64,000 nt of DNA from an uncultured Celeribacter sp. (GTDB taxonomy: Bacteria > Pseudomonadota > Alphaproteobacteria > Rhodobacterales > Rhodobacteraceae). This document shows, in pieces, positions 1-8,663 of this stretch. The stretch's first letter is position 1; each line of letters begins with the position of its first letter. Position numbers and translations under genes: made by a program. The notes beneath the pieces were generated by a model. The model saw only the letters and a program-made list of their open reading frames with translations. It was not told where the DNA came from and ran no database searches. Location: assembly GCF_963675965.1 (NCBI RefSeq), contig NZ_OY780935.1:558001-622000 (forward strand), given 5' to 3'.

Positions 1-160
1 ATATCTCTGCCCAAGCCGACATGGCTGCGTCATCGCCCCCAGCCCGGCAGAAGACGTGCAACCTGTCGCCACATTTCGCACCTGTTCGCTTCGGCGCTTG
101 CGCGCCCTGCCCGCTTCATGATCTATGACTGCCAACACCATGACAGCCTGAGGATGTGCT

Positions 161-994
161 ATGACCGCTGCCAAATCCGTCTCCATCGGCCCGAATGTGA
201 CCCTGTCGAACGACCGCGCCTTTGGTCTGATCGCGGGCCCCTGCCAGCTGGAAAGCCTCGACCATGCACGCATGCTGGCCGAAAAGATCGCCGAGGCCTG
301 CGCCCCCACCGGCACGCAGTTCATCTTCAAAGGCTCCTATGACAAGGCCAATCGCAGCTCTCTGTCAGGCAAACGTGGGCTGGGCGCGGAAAAGGGCCTG
401 ACCATCTTGTCCAAAATCCGCGAAGAGTTCGGCTGCCCGGTGGTGACCGACGTGCATGAAACCCATCACTGCGCCATGGCCGCTGAGGCTGTCGACGTCC
501 TGCAGATCCCGGCCTTCCTGTGCCGCCAGACCGATCTATTGCTGGCTGCGGGAGAAACCGGCCTTGCGATCAATGTCAAAAAAGGACAGTTCCTCGCGCC
601 GTGGGACATGGACAACGTGGCCGCCAAGATCGCCTCGACCGGCAATGACAAGATCATGCTCTGTGACCGCGGTACATCCTTTGGCTACAACACGCTGGTC
701 AGCGACTTCCGGGGACTGCCACGCATGGCAGAGACCGGCTATCCGATCTGCTTTGACGCCACCCATTCGGTGCAGCAACCCGGCGGTCAGGGCACATCCA
801 CCGGCGGGGACCGGACCATGGTCCCGGTACTGGCGCGCGCGGCTGTCGCGGTTGGCGTGGCCTGCCTGTTCATCGAGACCCACGAAGACCCCGACAACGC
901 CCCCTCCGACGGCCCCAACATGCTGCGTATTGAGGACCTTGCGCCGCTTTTGGGCACTCTCTCGGCGCTCGACGGGGTGGTCAAACCCGCCTGA
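161..994 (+). CDS. kdsA: 2-dehydro-3-deoxyphosphooctonate aldolase (KDO-8-P synthase)
   Basis: Condenses phosphoenolpyruvate with arabinose 5-phosphate to KDO 8-phosphate, the cytosolic precursor of the KDO sugars of LPS. The 277-residue length is normal for the family. Family motifs are visible: a GPCQLES loop near residue 27, KGSYDKANR near 60 and DVHET near 98. The Cys in GPCQLES is the residue of metal-dependent KdsA enzymes (metal-independent ones such as the E. coli enzyme have Asn there), so a metal cofactor is inferred. The start is supported by a GAGGA-like site about 7 bases upstream. The stop lies 20 bases before the next gene, so the two may be co-transcribed. Confidence 0.96.
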   Translation: MTAAKSVSIGPNVTLSNDRAFGLIAGPCQLESLDHARMLAEKIAEACAPTGTQFIFKGSYDKANRSSLSGKRGLGAEKGLTILSKIREEFGCPVVTDVHETHHCAMAAEAVDVLQIPAFLCRQTDLLLAAGETGLAINVKKGQFLAPWDMDNVAAKIASTGNDKIMLCDRGTSFGYNTLVSDFRGLPRMAETGYPICFDATHSVQQPGGQGTSTGGDRTMVPVLARAAVAVGVACLFIETHEDPDNAPSDGPNMLRIEDLAPLLGTLSALDGVVKPA

Positions 995-1013
995 TCGCTC
1001 GACGGGGCCATCC

Positions 1014-1523
1014 ATGTCCGATCCTGTCTCATCGATCCGCAATCTCGGGCCGGCCTCGGACGCAGCCTTTGCCCGCGCAGGCATCCATTCGGCGCAAGAG
1101 TTGCACGCCATGGGCGCAGATGCCGCCTATGCGCGCCTTCTTGCCCATGGCAGCCGCCCGCATTTCATCGGCTATTACGCCATGGTCATGGGACTGCAGG
1201 GGCGGCCATGGAACGACTGTCAGGGGCAGGAAAAGATCGACCTGCGCGCCCGTTTCGACACGCTGGTCGCCGCTGCGCAGGCCGACAACAGCCATGTGCC
1301 GCTGGGGATCGAAAAATGGCTGGATCAGATCGGCACCGGATTGAAACGCTTTGCCACGCAATCCAGTTTCCAACCGCCGAATGGAACCAAATCGTCTTCT
1401 TTCAGGTTGTCTTACCAAAGGCAAAGGAGAAAGAGATGGATCTCATTCGCATCATCGCCGCGATCATTCTGCCGCCGCTTGGCGTCTTCTTGCAGGTCGG
1501 CCTTGGCAAGCATTTCTGGCTGA
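1014..1523 (+). CDS. TfoX C-terminal-domain-like protein with a run-on 3' end
   Basis: The first ~110 residues (SIRNLGPASDAAFARAGI, then a GRPWND segment) look like the TfoX C-terminal domain, a small helix-hairpin-helix-like fold found alone in many Rhodobacteraceae. Its function here is unknown; TfoX/Sxy proteins are linked to competence control in other bacteria. Family members normally end soon after the DQIG segment (about residue 108). Here the frame stays open for some 60 more residues, becomes Arg/Ser-rich, and overlaps the following gene by 88 bases. A TGA in the neighbouring frame at 1342-1344 would give a normal length, so a one-base indel (mutation or sequencing error) or recent stop loss is likely. 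The tail is probably not functional protein. Confidence 0.7.
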   Translation: MSDPVSSIRNLGPASDAAFARAGIHSAQELHAMGADAAYARLLAHGSRPHFIGYYAMVMGLQGRPWNDCQGQEKIDLRARFDTLVAAAQADNSHVPLGIEKWLDQIGTGLKRFATQSSFQPPNGTKSSSFRLSYQRQRRKRWISFASSPRSFCRRLASSCRSALASISG

Positions 1524-1612
1524 ACATCCTGCTGACCCTGCTTGGCTATATCCCGGGCATCGTGCATGCCGTCTGGATCATCGCACGCACGCCGGAATAC
1601 AATCGCAGCTGA
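1436..1612 (+). CDS. Pmp3/YqaE family small membrane protein
   Basis: A 58-residue protein made almost wholly of two hydrophobic helices (about residues 4-20 and 29-50) separated by a GKHFWLN turn. The pattern, with LPPLGVFLQVG in helix 1 and TLLGYIPGIVHAVWI in helix 2, is that of the Pmp3/YqaE/UPF0057 family of stress-linked proteolipids in the inner membrane. Pmp3 proteins affect membrane potential and salt tolerance in yeast and plants; the bacterial role is poorly known. An AAGGAGA site about 7 bases upstream fixes this start, although it lies inside the extended frame of the preceding TfoX-like gene. A strong terminator follows. Confidence 0.9.
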   Translation: MDLIRIIAAIILPPLGVFLQVGLGKHFWLNILLTLLGYIPGIVHAVWIIARTPEYNRS

Positions 1613-1635
1613 TCGCCGCCCTTCAGCAAACGCAA

Positions 1636-1661
1636 AAAGGCCGCCCGTTTGGGCGGCCTTT
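1636..1661. terminator. Bidirectional intrinsic terminator
   Basis: An inverted repeat with arms AAAGGCCGCCC and GGGCGGCCTTT around a four-base loop (GTTT), flanked by A and T tracts. It lies between the convergent Pmp3-like gene and ndk and could serve both. Confidence 0.85.
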
Positions 1662-1686
1662 CGTACATTCTGCCGAATGATCCGGC

Positions 1687-2109
1687 TTAGCCGACCAGTT
1701 CGAGACCGGAGAAGAAGAATGCGATTTCTTCTGCGGCGGTTTCCGGAGCGTCGGAGCCATGCACGGAGTTTTCACCGATGGAAAGCGCGAACTCTTTGCG
1801 GATGGTGCCTTCAGCGGCGTCTGCCGGGTTGGTGGCGCCCATGACTTCGCGGTTTTTCGCGATGGCGTTTTCGCCTTCCAGAACCTGCACGACGATCGGT
1901 TCGGAGATCATGAATTCGCACAGTTCGCCAAAGAACGGACGCTCTTTGTGAACACCGTAGAAGGTCTGCGCCTGAGCCAGCGTCAGCTGGATACGCTTGG
2001 AAGCAACGACGCGCAGGCCGGCTTCTTCGAATTTCGCGACAATTTTGCCGGTCAGGTTGCGTTTGGTGGCATCGGGTTTGATGATCGAGAAGGTGCGTTC
2101 GAGCGCCAT
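1687..2109 (-). CDS. ndk: Nucleoside diphosphate kinase
   Basis: Transfers the gamma phosphate of ATP to nucleoside diphosphates through a phospho-histidine, balancing NTP and dNTP pools in the cytosol. The 140 residues start MALERTFSIIKPDA, the family's usual beginning. The active-site signature is conserved: GENSVHGSDAP contains the catalytic His near residue 116, and NPADAAEGTIR holds the nucleotide-binding part. Upstream in-frame starts are rejected because homology begins exactly at this Met. It is divergent from the ABC-F gene, sharing a 138-base promoter region. Confidence 0.97.
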   Translation of the reverse strand: MALERTFSIIKPDATKRNLTGKIVAKFEEAGLRVVASKRIQLTLAQAQTFYGVHKERPFFGELCEFMISEPIVVQVLEGENAIAKNREVMGATNPADAAEGTIRKEFALSIGENSVHGSDAPETAAEEIAFFFSGLELVG

Positions 2110-2247
2110 GAGAAACCTCATTTTCCTAAAGTAATGTGGAAACGGCCCGGACCACGCCCGCACCGCGATTGCGCGCCGGATAGCATGAGGCCAGACAATT
2201 GAAAAGCGGTGATTGACCTCCCGCGCGCGCTCAGGCAATGCAGTGCC

Positions 2248-4095
2248 ATGTTGAAAATCCACGATATCACCTATTCCGTCGAAGGCCGCACTCTGATCGA
2301 GAACGCCTCAGTTACCATCCCCACCGGCCACAAGGTCGGGATCGTGGGCCGAAACGGTGCGGGCAAGACCACATTGTTTCGCATCATCAAGGGCGAACTG
2401 ACGCTGGAGGGCGGCAGCATTGAACTGCCCTCGCGCGCCCGGATCGGCGGCGTGGCGCAAGAGGTGCCAGGCAATGAGGTGTCCCTGATCGACACGGTGC
2501 TGGCCGCCGACAAAGAACGCGCCGGCCTGATGGCGGAATCGGAAACCGCAACAGATCCGCATCGCATCGCCGAAATCCAGACCCGGCTGGCCGACATCGA
2601 CGCCTGGAGCGCCGAAGGCCGCGCTGCCTCGATCCTCAAGGGTCTGGGCTTCACAGATGCCGAAATCCAGATGCCCTGCTCTGCCTTCTCCGGCGGCTGG
2701 CGGATGCGCGTGGCGCTCGCGGGCGTGCTGTTTTCGCAGCCGGATTTTCTGTTGCTCGACGAACCGACCAACTACCTCGACCTTGAAGGGGCGCTGTGGC
2801 TGGAAAACTATCTGGGCCGTTACCCGCACACAGTGCTGCTGATTTCCCACGACCGGGCGCTTTTGAACCGCGCGGTGGGTTCAATCCTGCATCTGGAAAG
2901 CAAAAAGCTGACGCTCTACGCGGGCGGCTATGATGACTTTGCCAAAACCCGCGCAGCCCAACGCGCCGTTCAGGCCGCCGCTGCCAAGAAGCAGGACGCC
3001 GCCCGTGCCCACCTGCAAAGCTTCGTGGATCGCTTTAAGGCCAAGGCGTCCAAGGCCAAACAGGCACAATCCCGCGTCAAGATGCTGGAAAAGATGGAAA
3101 AGATCACTGCGCCTGAGGATGCAGCGCGGATGGTGTTCACCTTTCCAGAGCCGGAAGAACTGTCGCCGCCGATCCTGCGCATCGAAGACGGTGCCGTGGG
3201 CTATGACGGCAAGGCGATCCTTCACAAGCTGAACCTGCGCATCGATCAGGACGACCGGATCGCCCTGCTCGGGCGCAACGGCGAGGGCAAATCCACTCTG
3301 TCGAAACTGCTGTCGGACCGGCTGCCATCAATGGCCGGCGACATCACCCGCCATTCCAAGCTGCGGGTCGGCTTTTTCGCCCAGCACCAGGTCGATGAAC
3401 TGCATCTGGACGAGACGCCCCTGCAACATATTCAGCGCGAATTCCCCGACACCCCACCCAGCAAGCTGCGGGCCCGGCTGGCAGGGTTCGGTCTGGGCGC
3501 GGATCAGGCTGAAACCGAGGTCGGACGCCTGTCGGGCGGGCAAAAAGCACGGCTGTCGCTGCTGCTGGCAACGCTCGACGCGCCGCACCTCTTGATCCTC
3601 GACGAACCGACCAACCACCTCGACATCGAAAGCCGCGAAGCGCTGGTCGAGGCGCTGACGGCCTATACCGGCGCCGTCGTTCTGGTCAGCCACGACATGC
3701 ATCTGCTCAGCCTCGTGGCCGACCGGCTGTGGCTGGTCAAAGACGGGCGGGTTGCCCCCTATGAGGAAGATCTGGACGCCTATCGCCGCCTGCTGCTGAC
3801 CGGTGACGACAAACCGAAAGAGGCAAAGCCGAAACCGGCACCGAAGCCGAAACAGGCCAGCCGTGACGAAATCCTTGCACTGCGCACCGAGCTCCGCAAA
3901 TGTGAACAAAGGGTCGAGAAACTGACCGAGATGAGCGAAAAACTTCAGGTCAAACTCGCCGATCCGACGCTCTATGAGGACAAAGAGGCGGCAGTCGTCT
4001 GGCAAAAGAAATATGCCGAGGTCTCCGAAGCCATGGAACGCGCTGAAGGCCTTTGGATGACGGCGCTGGAAAAGCTGGAAGCAGCAAAGGGGTAA
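2248..4095 (+). CDS. ABC-F family ATP-binding protein, YheS-like
   Basis: A soluble ABC protein with two ATPase domains on one chain and no membrane segment. Such ABC-F proteins act on ribosomes. Walker A motifs are GRNGAGKT (about residue 34) and GRNGEGKS (about 348). Signature motifs are FSGGWRMRV and LSGGQKARL, and Walker B motifs are LLLDEPTNYLD and LILDEPTNHLD. A charged linker lies between the domains and a basic, coiled-coil C-terminus follows (about 510-615). Length and N-terminal pattern fit the YheS subgroup better than EttA. The ATG at 2248 was preferred over a GTG 13 codons upstream because the family begins at MLKIHDI. MarC follows 4 bases after the stop. Confidence 0.92.
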   Translation: MLKIHDITYSVEGRTLIENASVTIPTGHKVGIVGRNGAGKTTLFRIIKGELTLEGGSIELPSRARIGGVAQEVPGNEVSLIDTVLAADKERAGLMAESETATDPHRIAEIQTRLADIDAWSAEGRAASILKGLGFTDAEIQMPCSAFSGGWRMRVALAGVLFSQPDFLLLDEPTNYLDLEGALWLENYLGRYPHTVLLISHDRALLNRAVGSILHLESKKLTLYAGGYDDFAKTRAAQRAVQAAAAKKQDAARAHLQSFVDRFKAKASKAKQAQSRVKMLEKMEKITAPEDAARMVFTFPEPEELSPPILRIEDGAVGYDGKAILHKLNLRIDQDDRIALLGRNGEGKSTLSKLLSDRLPSMAGDITRHSKLRVGFFAQHQVDELHLDETPLQHIQREFPDTPPSKLRARLAGFGLGADQAETEVGRLSGGQKARLSLLLATLDAPHLLILDEPTNHLDIESREALVEALTAYTGAVVLVSHDMHLLSLVADRLWLVKDGRVAPYEEDLDAYRRLLLTGDDKPKEAKPKPAPKPKQASRDEILALRTELRKCEQRVEKLTEMSEKLQVKLADPTLYEDKEAAVVWQKKYAEVSEAMERAEGLWMTALEKLEAAKG

Positions 4096-4099
4096 AGCG

Positions 4100-4735
4100 A
4101 TGGACTGGCAGGTGCTGATCACGGCCTTCATGACGTTGTTCGTCATCATCGACCCGATCGGACTGGCGCCACTGTTTGTCGCCCTGACACAGGGCGCTGG
4201 CGCGGCGCACCGTCGCGCCGTCGGACTGCGCGCAGTGACCATCGCCTTTGTCATCTTGACCCTCTTTGGTCTCTTTGGCGATCATGTCCTTAATTTCGTT
4301 GGCATTTCCATGCCGGCCTTTCGCATCGCCGGGGGGCTGTTGCTGTTTCTGACCGCGCTGGAAATGCTGTTCGAAAAGCGCACGAAACGGCGCGAAGAAC
4401 ATGCCCAGCACCCTGAACACCAACCGGTTGAAGACCCCTCCGTCTTTCCGCTAGCCACGCCTTTGCTGGCCGGTCCGGGGGCGATCACCTCGATGATCCT
4501 GCTGATCGACCAGAGCAACGACATCACCGGGATTTTCCTGATGCTCGGCGTCCTTCTGGCGGTGCTGCTGGTCGTGCTGTTCTTTTTCGTCATGAGCACG
4601 CCGATGGAGCGCCTGCTGGGCGCAACCGGGATCAATGTGGTCACACGGTTGATGGGCATGCTGCTGGCCGCCCTGTCGGTGCAATTCGTGGTCGATGGCA
4701 TCAAGGCGACCTTTTCCCTTGGCACGGGGCTGTGA
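4100..4735 (+). CDS. MarC family integral membrane protein
   Basis: A 211-residue inner-membrane protein with about six hydrophobic helices and the family's early motif FVIIDPIGLAPLFVALTQG (residues 15-33). A hydrophilic loop at about 94-114 precedes the LATPLLAGPGAIT segment, also typical of MarC/UPF0056. MarC was once thought to confer multiple antibiotic resistance, but this was not confirmed and the transported substrate, if any, is unknown. The short 4-base gap suggests translation coupled to the ABC-F gene. Confidence 0.9.
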   Translation: MDWQVLITAFMTLFVIIDPIGLAPLFVALTQGAGAAHRRAVGLRAVTIAFVILTLFGLFGDHVLNFVGISMPAFRIAGGLLLFLTALEMLFEKRTKRREEHAQHPEHQPVEDPSVFPLATPLLAGPGAITSMILLIDQSNDITGIFLMLGVLLAVLLVVLFFFVMSTPMERLLGATGINVVTRLMGMLLAALSVQFVVDGIKATFSLGTGL

Positions 4736-4833
4736 CGCGCCCATCTCTCTCGCTGACCCGAAAGTGATCCAAAAGGGCGACACGGTGCATTTGTCCCACT
4801 GACAAATCGGCGCCGCGTACCTATCTTGTTCGC

Positions 4834-5412
4834 ATGGAAAGTTTTGACACGGCACGCATTCTCTATCTGTCCCTCCTGTTGGGGGTGGTCGGGTTTTATT
4901 ACATCGTCTCTCACCGACATGAGATGGGGCGTATGGTGCGCCATGCCGTGCTTTGGGCGCTGATCTTCATCGGCGCTCTGGCCGCCGTGGGCCTATGGCA
5001 GGACATCCGCCCGCAACTCGCCCCGGCCCAGATCGTCAGCGGCGACGGGGTGCTAGAGGTCGACCGAGACCGCAGCGGGCATTTTTCCGTTGTGGCGGAT
5101 GTAAACGACGCGCCCATCGAGTTTCTTGTCGACACGGGCGCCTCCAGCATTGTTCTGTCGCGGTCAGACGCGCAACGCATCGGCATCGACATGGACGATC
5201 TGGTGTTCACAGGACGTGCCGACACCGCCAATGGCACGGTGCGCACTGCCCCTGTCACGCTGGACACCATCGAACTGGGGGGCATTCAAGACCGGAACGT
5301 GCGCGCCTATGTGACCGACGGGGAATTGTTCGGCTCGCTTCTGGGCATGGATTACCTGCGCCGCTACGACAAGATCGAAATTCAGCGCAACAAGCTGGTC
5401 TTGACTCGCTGA
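4834..5412 (+). CDS. Membrane-anchored retropepsin-like aspartic protease (TIGR02281 type)
   Basis: A 192-residue protein with two N-terminal hydrophobic segments (about 8-24 and 37-55), then a single clan AA aspartic protease domain. The catalytic motif FLVDTGASSIVLS lies near residue 92, and SLLGMDYLRRYDKI near 170 matches the C-terminal part of the fold. Such one-domain enzymes act as homodimers, like retroviral proteases. The topology puts the catalytic domain in the periplasm (inference). The substrate is unknown. It stands alone between MarC and the convergent holC. Confidence 0.88.
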   Translation: MESFDTARILYLSLLLGVVGFYYIVSHRHEMGRMVRHAVLWALIFIGALAAVGLWQDIRPQLAPAQIVSGDGVLEVDRDRSGHFSVVADVNDAPIEFLVDTGASSIVLSRSDAQRIGIDMDDLVFTGRADTANGTVRTAPVTLDTIELGGIQDRNVRAYVTDGELFGSLLGMDYLRRYDKIEIQRNKLVLTR

Positions 5413-5420
5413 GTGGGAGA

Positions 5421-5879
5421 TCAGCCGGCGTTGCTCTCGGCTTTCTTTTCCCAGCGACCGCTTTCTTCGGACCAATATTGCGCGGCAGCCCCTGCATTGG
5501 TCAGGGACTTCCACTGCCCCCGCGCCTGCTGGACCGCCTCGGGATCGTGGCCGTCAAACAGAATGCAGACCCGGTCGAGCCTTGCGATTTCTTCGGGTGT
5601 GACCTCGGCGCCGCCGACGCTCATCACACAGGCCGGGTCATTGCTGCCCGGCGCCAGCGACAACAAGATGGGCTGATCGCCATCATGCGGCCCGCCCGCC
5701 AGACCATGAGGCAGAAAGCCCTCGCGTGACCAAAGCGCCGCATCCAGCATTTTAAGCATCTGTTCGGAGCGGCCCCGCACCTCGACCCGCCAGCCATTGG
5801 CCAGAGATTTCTCTGCCAATGTGGCCAGCGTCACCTCAAGAGGATGACGTGTCAGATGATAGAAAAAGGCCGCTCCCAT
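5421..5879 (-). CDS. holC: DNA polymerase III subunit chi
   Basis: The chi subunit links the clamp-loader complex to single-stranded DNA-binding protein. The 152 residues show the family pattern: an N-terminal FFYHLTRHPLEVTLATLAEKSLANGW, then WSREGFLPHGLAGG near residue 50 and RVCILFDGHDPEAV near 105. The start lies 6 bases after the pepA stop, giving a pepA-holC operon, an arrangement conserved in many proteobacteria. Confidence 0.93.
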   Translation of the reverse strand: MGAAFFYHLTRHPLEVTLATLAEKSLANGWRVEVRGRSEQMLKMLDAALWSREGFLPHGLAGGPHDGDQPILLSLAPGSNDPACVMSVGGAEVTPEEIARLDRVCILFDGHDPEAVQQARGQWKSLTNAGAAAQYWSEESGRWEKKAESNAG

Positions 5880-5885
5880 AGTGTG

Positions 5886-7364
5886 TTACGCGTCTTCTTG
5901 GAGATCTTTGTTCAGCTCGTCGATCATCCGGTTGAGCGCCAGAACGCCCCAGCCGGTCGCGCCCTTGGGGGCCAGTGTGGTCGGCGTTTTCACCTGGGCC
6001 ACCCCCGCGATATCGAGGTGGATCCAGGGCGTCTCGTCCTTGACGAAGCGCTTGAGGAACTGCGCGGCGGTGATCGAACCTGCGGGGCGACCGCCAACGT
6101 TCTTCATATCCGCCACATCGGATTTCAGCTGCTCATCATAGCTGGGGCCCATCGGCATGCGCCACGCGCCCTCGCCCTCGGCCTCGGCAGCTTTCAGGAA
6201 GCTGTTGCAGAACGGCGTGTCATTGGAAAAGACCCCGGCGTTGTCATGCCCCAGCCCAATGATGATCGCCCCGGTCAGGGTCGCCAGATCGACCATCCCG
6301 CGCGGGGCAAAGCGCTCCTGCGCATACCACAGCACATCGCACAGAACCAAACGCCCCTCGGCATCGGTGTTGATGATTTCGACCGTGTCGCCCTTCATGG
6401 ACTTGACCACATCGCCGGGGCGGATCGCATTGCCATCAGGCATATTCTCGACCAGACCGACCAGACCGACGACATTCGATTTGGCCTTGCGCAGTGCGAG
6501 CGACTTCATCACCCCGGACACCACACCTGCGCCGCCCATATCCATGGTCATATCTTCCATGCCCGCCGCAGGTTTCAGAGAAATGCCCCCGGTATCAAAC
6601 ACAACGCCTTTGCCGATCAGCGCCAGCGGAGCCTCATCCGCGCCGCCTTTCCATTGCATCACAACGACTTTCGACGGCGAGGCAGAGCCCTGCCCGACAG
6701 CCAGCAACGTGCGCATGCCGAGTTTTTCAAGCGCGTCCTCTTCGAGAACTTCGACCTCGACCCCCAGAGTTTCCAGATCTTTCAGTCGGGCGGCGAATTC
6801 CGTCGTGGTCAGGATGTTGGAAGGTTCCGACACCAGATCACGGGTGAAGAAGACGCCCTGCGCGAGGGCGCTGACGGTCGAAAAGTCGATCTCTTCGGGC
6901 TTGGTCACGGCGAACGTCACCGCGGCCACCTCAGAGGCCGGCCCTTCGGCCTTGTGATCGGTAAAGCTGTAGTGCTTCAGAGCCACGCCCAGCGCCAGAT
7001 CCTCAACACGTTTCAGACGCCCCGGCAAGACCAGCGCGCCCGCTGTGCCAAGCGCGGCGCCGATTGCGGCACCGGCCTTACGGCACAAATCCGTGCTGGC
7101 CTGATTGGAAAGCTTCACGACCTGCACTGCCTCGGCCTCAAGCCCTGCCGGATAGGCAAGATCCTTGGCGGTTGCCTCGCTCATCGATTCAAAGGCTTCG
7201 CTTTCCACGAAGCGCGCCAGCGCGCCCTTGGTCAAACGGTTGATCCGGCGCGCGGGCTGCGAAAGCTTGCCATCCGGGGACACCACCACGACCACACGCC
7301 CCGGCGCTGTCGCGATGCTGTCGAGGTCCAGAAGGCTGACGGTCAAACTGGCGGGCTGTGTCAT
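5886..7364 (-). CDS. pepA: Leucyl aminopeptidase (M17 family)
   Basis: A cytosolic metalloenzyme that removes N-terminal residues from peptides. The 492-residue length is normal. The C-terminal catalytic domain carries VVFDTGGISLKP (near 255), MTMDMGGAGVV (near 275) and the M17 signature NTDAEGRLVL (near 333), which supply the two-metal site. In some bacteria PepA also binds DNA in site-specific recombination; nothing here tests that. It is divergent from lptF with a 174-base spacer, and holC follows in the same operon. Confidence 0.97.
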   Translation of the reverse strand: MTQPASLTVSLLDLDSIATAPGRVVVVVSPDGKLSQPARRINRLTKGALARFVESEAFESMSEATAKDLAYPAGLEAEAVQVVKLSNQASTDLCRKAGAAIGAALGTAGALVLPGRLKRVEDLALGVALKHYSFTDHKAEGPASEVAAVTFAVTKPEEIDFSTVSALAQGVFFTRDLVSEPSNILTTTEFAARLKDLETLGVEVEVLEEDALEKLGMRTLLAVGQGSASPSKVVVMQWKGGADEAPLALIGKGVVFDTGGISLKPAAGMEDMTMDMGGAGVVSGVMKSLALRKAKSNVVGLVGLVENMPDGNAIRPGDVVKSMKGDTVEIINTDAEGRLVLCDVLWYAQERFAPRGMVDLATLTGAIIIGLGHDNAGVFSNDTPFCNSFLKAAEAEGEGAWRMPMGPSYDEQLKSDVADMKNVGGRPAGSITAAQFLKRFVKDETPWIHLDIAGVAQVKTPTTLAPKGATGWGVLALNRMIDELNKDLQEDA

Positions 7365-7538
7365 GAAAAATCCTCTTTCGCTGTGCGATCATGCGTATTT
7401 TCGGGGCCTTCGCCCCAAATGCTTTGCCAATAGGTAGCGGCTGATCCCGGCGGTGACCAGTGCGAGATTCCGGTTTCTCCCATCTGCAAGCTTGGATATG
7501 GTCCCCCAAAACAGCGGTTGTGACACCGAGGACGTGGT

Positions 7539-8663
7539 TTGGGAAGATTCGACAGATACATGATTCAGCAGTTGCTGGTGCTGTTCGGGTTCTTCTCGCT
7601 CGTTCTGGCGCTGGTGTTCTGGGTGAATCGCGCCGTGGGATTGCTCGACTGGCTGATGGGCGATGGTCAGTCGGTTTCAACCTTTGTCCAACTGACGTTT
7701 CTGTCGCTGCCCACCCTGCTGGTAAACCTCCTGCCCATCTCGGCCTTTGCCGCTGCGGTCTATGCCACCAACCGGCTGTCATCGGAATCGGAACTGGTGG
7801 TGGTGCAGGCGGCAGGCTATTCGCCCTACCGACTGGCGCGCCCCGTGGCTATTTTCGGCGTGATCGTGATGGTGATGATTGCCGTGCTTGCCCATGCGCT
7901 GGTGCCGATGTCGGCCCGTGAATTGCAACTGCGGCGCACGGAAATTGCCGCGGACGTCACATCCCGTCTGCTGACCGAGGGCACCTTTGTCCATCCGGTT
8001 TCCGGCATCACCTTTTACGTGCGGGAAATCACCCAGGCCGGGGAGTTGCACAACATCTACCTGTCGAACAGCCGTCAGCCCGGTCAGCGTCAGAGCTTCA
8101 TGGCCGAACGCGCACTGATCGTTAAAGACGACAGCGGACCGATGCTGCTGATGTTCGACGGCATGAGCCAGACCTATATGGAAGAGACCAAGCGGCTGTC
8201 GGTCACCCGTTTCGACAGTTTCGCCTTTTCCCTCGGCGATATGGTGACAACGGATGCCGCGCCGCCGCGCGATCTCTCCTCGACCACGTCATGGGATTTG
8301 TTGCGCGCAACCCCGCGGCTGCAATCGGAAATCCGTGCCACTCCGTCAGAGATGATGGCCGAGATCAACAAACGCATGAACAAGGGGCTTCAGGGGCTGG
8401 CCATCAGCCTGATCGGCTTTGGAGCACTGATCGTGGGCGGTTTCTCGCGCTTTGGCCTGTGGCGGCAAATCCTGCTGGCCATCGTGCTGCTGGTGGTGAT
8501 CAAATCGCTGGACAACAATCTGGAAAGCATTGTTGACGACAATGCGATGCTCTGGCCGATCCGCTATCTTGCAACGCTTCTCGCCATAGCACTTGCCTGG
8601 GCGCTGTTGTGGAAAGCCGCCCACCCACGCCTGCGCAAAGTCACTTCGGAGGGCGGATCATGA
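7539..8663 (+). CDS. lptF: LPS export ABC transporter permease LptF
   Basis: One of the two permeases of the LptB2FGC machine that pulls LPS from the inner membrane and feeds the periplasmic bridge. The 374 residues show the YjgP/YjgQ layout: transmembrane helices 1-3 in the first ~110 residues, a periplasmic beta-jellyroll (about 130-280) and three C-terminal helices. TTG is chosen as start because it gives the usual MxRFDRYM beginning and sits 7 bases after a GAGG site; the next ATG would lose those residues. It overlaps lptG by 4 bases (ATGA). Confidence 0.93.
   Translation: MGRFDRYMIQQLLVLFGFFSLVLALVFWVNRAVGLLDWLMGDGQSVSTFVQLTFLSLPTLLVNLLPISAFAAAVYATNRLSSESELVVVQAAGYSPYRLARPVAIFGVIVMVMIAVLAHALVPMSARELQLRRTEIAADVTSRLLTEGTFVHPVSGITFYVREITQAGELHNIYLSNSRQPGQRQSFMAERALIVKDDSGPMLLMFDGMSQTYMEETKRLSVTRFDSFAFSLGDMVTTDAAPPRDLSSTTSWDLLRATPRLQSEIRATPSEMMAEINKRMNKGLQGLAISLIGFGALIVGGFSRFGLWRQILLAIVLLVVIKSLDNNLESIVDDNAMLWPIRYLATLLAIALAWALLWKAAHPRLRKVTSEGGS

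Noticed and set aside
5844..7433. A 529-codon open frame on the plus strand
   Set aside because: It is antisense to pepA, has His/Arg-rich composition typical of shadow frames in GC-rich DNA, and no family motif.
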